From Bacteroidales bacterium (GTDB lineage Bacteria > Bacteroidota > Bacteroidia > Bacteroidales > GCA-2748055), in NCBI GenBank assembly GCA_029934875.1, contig JAOZLK010000123.1, forward strand, positions 1 to 9,720: a DNA stretch of 9,720 nt, given 5' to 3'. The notes beneath the pieces were generated by a model. It made no database searches. It was not told the origin of the DNA and saw only the letters and a program-made list of their open reading frames with translations. The translations under genes were made by a program, and so were the position numbers. Below are positions 6,587 to 9,720 of this stretch, one piece after another; position 1 is the stretch's first letter, and the number at the start of each line of letters is the position of its first letter.

Positions 6587-7927
6587 ATGCGTATTGTTAT
6601 TGCCGGGGCAGGTGAGGTTGGAAGGCATCTGGCCAAGATGTTAAGTGGTGAAGAACACGATCTGGTGGTCATTGATAATGACCCGGAGCGCCTTAAGGCG
6701 GTGAGTAATTCTATTGATCTGCTTACCATTGAGGGAAATGCAAACTCCATTGCCCACCTTAAGGAGGCTAAAATTCACAAGGCTGACCTTTTTATCGGGG
6801 TTACATATTCTGAAGATGTAAATATCAACTCGGCCATTCTCAGTAAAAGACTGGGGGCCAAGAAATGCATCTCACGCATTGATAACCAGGAGTATCTTCT
6901 TCCGGCGAATAAAGAACTATTTGAAAACCTGGGGGTGGATTATATGATCTACCCGGAGAAGATTGCGGCGAAGGAGGTTGTGGGCTTACTTGCGGAGACG
7001 GGAAGTACCGAGATGGTTGAGTTTTCCGGTGGTAAGCTGCATATGTATGTGATTCGGCTCGATAAAGATGCTCCTATCATCAACAAGACTCTGCGGGAAC
7101 TCTCTCCGGGTGATAAAGGGCTGGAATACAGGGCTGTTGCCATAACCAGGCAGGGGCAAACCATTGTTCCATCCGGGGATGATATTTTTGAAGAGCATGA
7201 CCTGGTCTATGTGATCAGCTCTAAGGTTGGCCTGAAGGAGCTTTATAAGTATTCCGGAAAGAAGCAGTTTGAAGTGCGGAATATAATGATCCTCGGTGGA
7301 AGCCGTATAGGCAGGAAAACAGCCGATGCTCTTGGAAAGCAGCACTATGTTAAGCTTATTGAAGCCGACAGGCAAAAGAGCTATAGGCTTTCGAATATTC
7401 TGAATAATACACTGGTTATCAATGGTGACGGAACCGATATGGAACTTCTTAAGCAGGAGGGCCTGGATAAGATGGATGCCTTTATTGCCGTGACCGAGAA
7501 TGCGGAAACCAATATATTATCCTGCCTGCTGGCCAAACAGATGGGGGTGAAGCGGACCATAGCAGAAGTGGAGAACATGGGTTATATTCACCTGGCAGAG
7601 AAAATAGGGGTGGATACCATCATCAACAAGAAACTGATCACTGCCAGCCGTATTTTCCGTTTTACCATGTCAGAGGAAGTGTCAAGTATTAAATGTCTGA
7701 CTGGTACAGAGGCGGAGGTAATGGAGTTTATGGTCAAAGTGGATGCACCGGCTACGAAAGGGACACTTTCGGAAATTAATTTCCCCAGGGATGCTAAAAT
7801 AGGCGGGGTGATCAGGGGAAAAAATGCATTTATAGCTCACGGTGAGACAGTAATCAAACCCTATGACCGGGTGGTGATATTTGCCCTTCCGGGTGCCATT
7901 CATACCATCGGAAAGTTTTTCAATTAA
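6587..7927 (+). CDS. trkA: Trk potassium transporter, NAD-binding regulatory subunit TrkA
   Basis: A cytosolic peripheral subunit that gates the TrkH potassium channel in response to nucleotide binding. The 446-residue product is a tandem duplication of RCK_N-RCK_C. The first Rossmann motif is IVIAGAGEVGRHLA (3-16), with the acidic strand end VVIDND (27-32). The second is IMILGGSRIGRKTA (233-246), with LIEAD (257-261). RCK_C domains lie at about 140-222 and 365-446. Length and architecture match the standard two-repeat TrkA. In the second copy the glycine motif reads GGSRIG, not GxGxxG, which may alter nucleotide preference (inference). trkH starts four bases after the stop, so the two genes form an operon with probable translational coupling. 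No convincing promoter was found in the 67-bp gap after comEC. Confidence 0.96.
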   Translation: MRIVIAGAGEVGRHLAKMLSGEEHDLVVIDNDPERLKAVSNSIDLLTIEGNANSIAHLKEAKIHKADLFIGVTYSEDVNINSAILSKRLGAKKCISRIDNQEYLLPANKELFENLGVDYMIYPEKIAAKEVVGLLAETGSTEMVEFSGGKLHMYVIRLDKDAPIINKTLRELSPGDKGLEYRAVAITRQGQTIVPSGDDIFEEHDLVYVISSKVGLKELYKYSGKKQFEVRNIMILGGSRIGRKTADALGKQHYVKLIEADRQKSYRLSNILNNTLVINGDGTDMELLKQEGLDKMDAFIAVTENAETNILSCLLAKQMGVKRTIAEVENMGYIHLAEKIGVDTIINKKLITASRIFRFTMSEEVSSIKCLTGTEAEVMEFMVKVDAPATKGTLSEINFPRDAKIGGVIRGKNAFIAHGETVIKPYDRVVIFALPGAIHTIGKFFN

Positions 7928-7931
7928 AGAG

Positions 7932-9380
7932 ATGCTGAATCTGCGGACCATTCTCCGGATTATCGGGCTGATCCTCTTCACCGAGGGCGTTTTCATGTGG
8001 TTCTCCATTCCCGTTGCCCTGATTGCAGGAGATCATGATTCCCTTCAATTCTTATTGTCAGGGGCCATCACCTCGGGCATAGGTGCATTGGCCTACTTTA
8101 CCAACAGGAAAAGAGCCATTGAACTTAACAGCAGGGATGGCTATGTGATCGTAACCGGTGGATGGATCCTGTTCTCACTCTTTGGAACACTTCCATTTTT
8201 GCTTACAGGCTCCATACCTTCATTTACAGATGCTTTTTTTGAGACCATTTCCGGATTTACCACAACAGGTGCCTCCATTCTCAATAATATTGAAGAACTC
8301 TCTCACGGAGTGCTCTTCTGGCGAAGCCTGATTCAGTGGCTGGGAGGGATGGGAATCATCCTTCTTACCCTGATTCTGCTACCTTTCCTGGGGATCGGTG
8401 GAATGCAGCTCTTTTCGGCCGAGGTACCCAGTCCCACCCCTGATAAATTGCATCCTCATGTGAAGGATACAGCCAAGCGACTCTGGATTATCTACGTTCT
8501 TTTTACAGCCCTGGAGACCCTCTTACTATGGGCCGGGGAGATGAAGTTTTTTGATGCAATGTGCCACTCACTGACAACCATGGCTACCGGGGGGTACTCA
8601 ACCAAGCAGGCCAGCATTGCCTATTGGAATTCACCTTATATCCAATATGTGATTACCTTCTTCATGTTTGTGGCCGGAACCAATTTTACCCTGGCCTATT
8701 TTGCGATGCATGGCAAATTGAAAAAAGTATGGAAGGATGAAGAATTCAGATGGTACATGGTTTTTGTGGGGGGATTTGCCCTTGTCATTACCCTGGGGCT
8801 CTTTCTTACCTCGGGCAGGGGACTGGAGGAGGCATTCCGGACTTCCATTTTCCAGGTAGTATCCATAATAACCACCACAGGCTTTGTTACTGAGGACTAC
8901 CTTAAGTGGGTGCCATGGATGGGGGTGCTCATTTTTATTCTGATGTTTTTTGGTGGATCTGCGGGATCAACTGGTGGAGGCCCGAAGATTATGCGAGTGG
9001 TTATCATGCTGAAAAACAGCACAATGGAACTCAAGCGAATGATTCATCCCAATGCCGTTATTCCGGTTCGATTGAATAAGTTTGCAGTTGAGGAAAGGAT
9101 TGTAACCAATGTGCTTGCCTTTATGGCATTTTATGGGATCATCGCAGTGATTTCCATGGGTATATTGTCGGTTATGGGCAATGACCTGGACACATCTATC
9201 GGCGCAGTTACAGCCACTCTTGGAAATATTGGTCCCGGGATCGGAGGTGTGGGACCTGCACTGAATTATGCCGATTTCCCCGTTGCAGGAAAGTGGTTCC
9301 TATCCTTCCTGATGCTGGTTGGCCGGCTGGAGCTTTTTACAGTTCTGATCCTGTTTTCTCCCATTTTCTGGAGGCGCTAA
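7932..9380 (+). CDS. trkH: Trk potassium uptake protein TrkH (channel subunit)
   Basis: The membrane pore of the Trk potassium uptake system. The 482-residue product has the fourfold membrane-pore-membrane repeat. Selectivity loops are visible at SGFTTTGAS (107-115), TTMATGGYST (215-224), IITTTGF (312-318) and TATLGNIGPGI (427-437). The intramembrane gating loop GGSAGSTGGG (341-350) follows the third repeat. The ATG at 7932 gives the usual length and an N terminus starting right before the first membrane helix. An in-frame TTG at 7881 would overlap trkA by 47 bases and add 17 residues. The gene ends intact, two bases before a minus-strand gene remnant. With TrkA it forms a complete two-component system; the proton- or sodium-coupling ascribed to the family cannot be read from sequence. 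Confidence 0.96.
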   Translation: MLNLRTILRIIGLILFTEGVFMWFSIPVALIAGDHDSLQFLLSGAITSGIGALAYFTNRKRAIELNSRDGYVIVTGGWILFSLFGTLPFLLTGSIPSFTDAFFETISGFTTTGASILNNIEELSHGVLFWRSLIQWLGGMGIILLTLILLPFLGIGGMQLFSAEVPSPTPDKLHPHVKDTAKRLWIIYVLFTALETLLLWAGEMKFFDAMCHSLTTMATGGYSTKQASIAYWNSPYIQYVITFFMFVAGTNFTLAYFAMHGKLKKVWKDEEFRWYMVFVGGFALVITLGLFLTSGRGLEEAFRTSIFQVVSIITTTGFVTEDYLKWVPWMGVLIFILMFFGGSAGSTGGGPKIMRVVIMLKNSTMELKRMIHPNAVIPVRLNKFAVEERIVTNVLAFMAFYGIIAVISMGILSVMGNDLDTSIGAVTATLGNIGPGIGGVGPALNYADFPVAGKWFLSFLMLVGRLELFTVLILFSPIFWRR

Positions 9381-9381
9381 C

Positions 9382-9486
9382 TCAATTTTTTAAAACCAGG
9401 TATTTACCGAAGTTCTCTTTGTTGGGTGATGCGCCCACAATGGCAAGCATTTTATCATCATTGAATGCCTGTATGGTTTTTTTCAT
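9382..9486 (-). pseudogene. N-terminal remnant of a CoA-binding (YccU-like) protein
   Basis: Thirty-four codons on the minus strand start with ATG at 9486 and end at a TGA just after trkH. The translation contains MLAIVGASPNKENFGKYL (residues 13-30). It resembles the first strand and glycine loop of the CoA-binding Rossmann family, whose members normally run to about 120-140 residues. The family continues past this point with a helix and a second strand, but here the frame stops and the next DNA is the trkH 3' end. I read it as a gene truncated by a deletion or rearrangement whose breakpoint lies at the end of trkH. A small functional peptide cannot be excluded. The family call rests on a short motif and is moderate. 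Confidence 0.5.
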
Positions 9487-9523
9487 TGTTGGAATAATCG
9501 ATTACAAAGGCAAGTTAGGTAAA

Positions 9524-9720
9524 TTAGTAGATATCAATTTCACCCAATCCCTCACGGATTACCACAGGCTCATCGCCACTGCAATCCAGAATTGTAGAGG
9601 GGACTATCCCTCCGTATCCACCATCGATTACAGCGTCCACAAAATCGCGGTACTCTTCATAGATCAATTCGGGATCGGTAGGGTATTCCAGGATCTCATC
9701 GTCTTTCTTAAGAGAGGTGG
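9524..9720 (-). CDS. Sua5/YciO/YrdC/TsaC-family protein, C-terminal fragment cut by the window edge
   Basis: The minus-strand frame is open from the right edge to a TAA at 9524-9526 and gives the last 64 residues of a larger protein. It ends with [29 protein letters not shown] split over the last 29 residues. The PST-(V/I)-x-D block followed by a few residues and then VVIREG is the typical C-terminal signature of YrdC-domain proteins. Members make threonylcarbamoyl-AMP for the universal t6A modification of ANN-decoding tRNAs, or are YciO-like paralogues; the fragment alone cannot separate these. The upstream part, including the nucleotide-binding region, lies outside the window. The 37-bp gap before the CoA-binding remnant contains nothing recognisable. 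Confidence 0.82.
   Translation of the reverse strand, partial: TSLKKDDEILEYPTDPELIYEEYRDFVDAVIDGGYGGIVPSTILDCSGDEPVVIREGLGEIDIY

Noticed and set aside
7881..7931. TTG start for trkH overlapping trkA by 47 bases
   Set aside because: The ATG at 7932, four bases after the trkA stop, gives a standard TrkH N terminus.
1..9720. CRISPR arrays, tRNA or rRNA genes, insertion sequences, integrases
   Set aside because: No regularly spaced repeats, cloverleaf-like segments, transposase-like proteins or terminal inverted repeats were seen on either strand.

Overview
The window looks like chromosomal DNA of an anaerobic member of the Bacteroidota (Bacteroidales/Marinilabiliales type). The protein flavours point there: the deformylase, the RuvX, a ComEC without a metal-binding beta-lactamase tail and a DHOD-like flavoprotein. 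Start codons mostly lack a Shine-Dalgarno sequence. One clear promoter has the Bacteroidota pattern TTTG-N19-TAnnTTT. The genus cannot be read from the sequence.

The central find is a complete mercury-methylation gene pair, hgcA (1386-2399) and hgcB (2401-2697). HgcA carries the diagnostic cap-helix motif NVWCAAGK, with the cobalt-ligating cysteine at residue 92, followed by five membrane spans. HgcB has two [4Fe-4S] cysteine motifs including CMECGAC, the lone Cys73, and a C-terminal Cys pair. Directly downstream, and probably in the same transcript, lies a MarR-type repressor with an unusual cysteine cluster (CC-x7-C). A 7-bp perfect inverted repeat just upstream of hgcA overlaps the likely promoter and is a candidate operator for it. 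This suggests a small self-regulated hgcA-hgcB-marR unit, ended by a bidirectional terminator at 3227-3267.

Layout: 1-278 holds no recognisable gene, only a threefold 10-bp imperfect repeat at 121-150. ruvX (279-692) and def (725-1291) form a housekeeping pair. The hgcA-hgcB-marR unit follows (1344-3200). A DHOD-like flavoprotein lies on the minus strand (3285-4286) with its own promoter. comEC (4420-6519), for DNA uptake across the inner membrane, reads rightward. trkA (6587-7927) and trkH (7932-9380) encode the regulator and pore of a potassium uptake system. At the right edge, on the minus strand, are a 34-codon remnant of a CoA-binding protein (9382-9486) and the C-terminal end of a Sua5/YrdC-type tRNA-modification protein (9524 to the edge).

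Apart from the hgc unit and the remnant, the genes are ordinary housekeeping or accessory genes. The hgc cassette therefore seems to sit inside a core-genome neighbourhood with no visible insertion sequence, integrase or attachment site around it.
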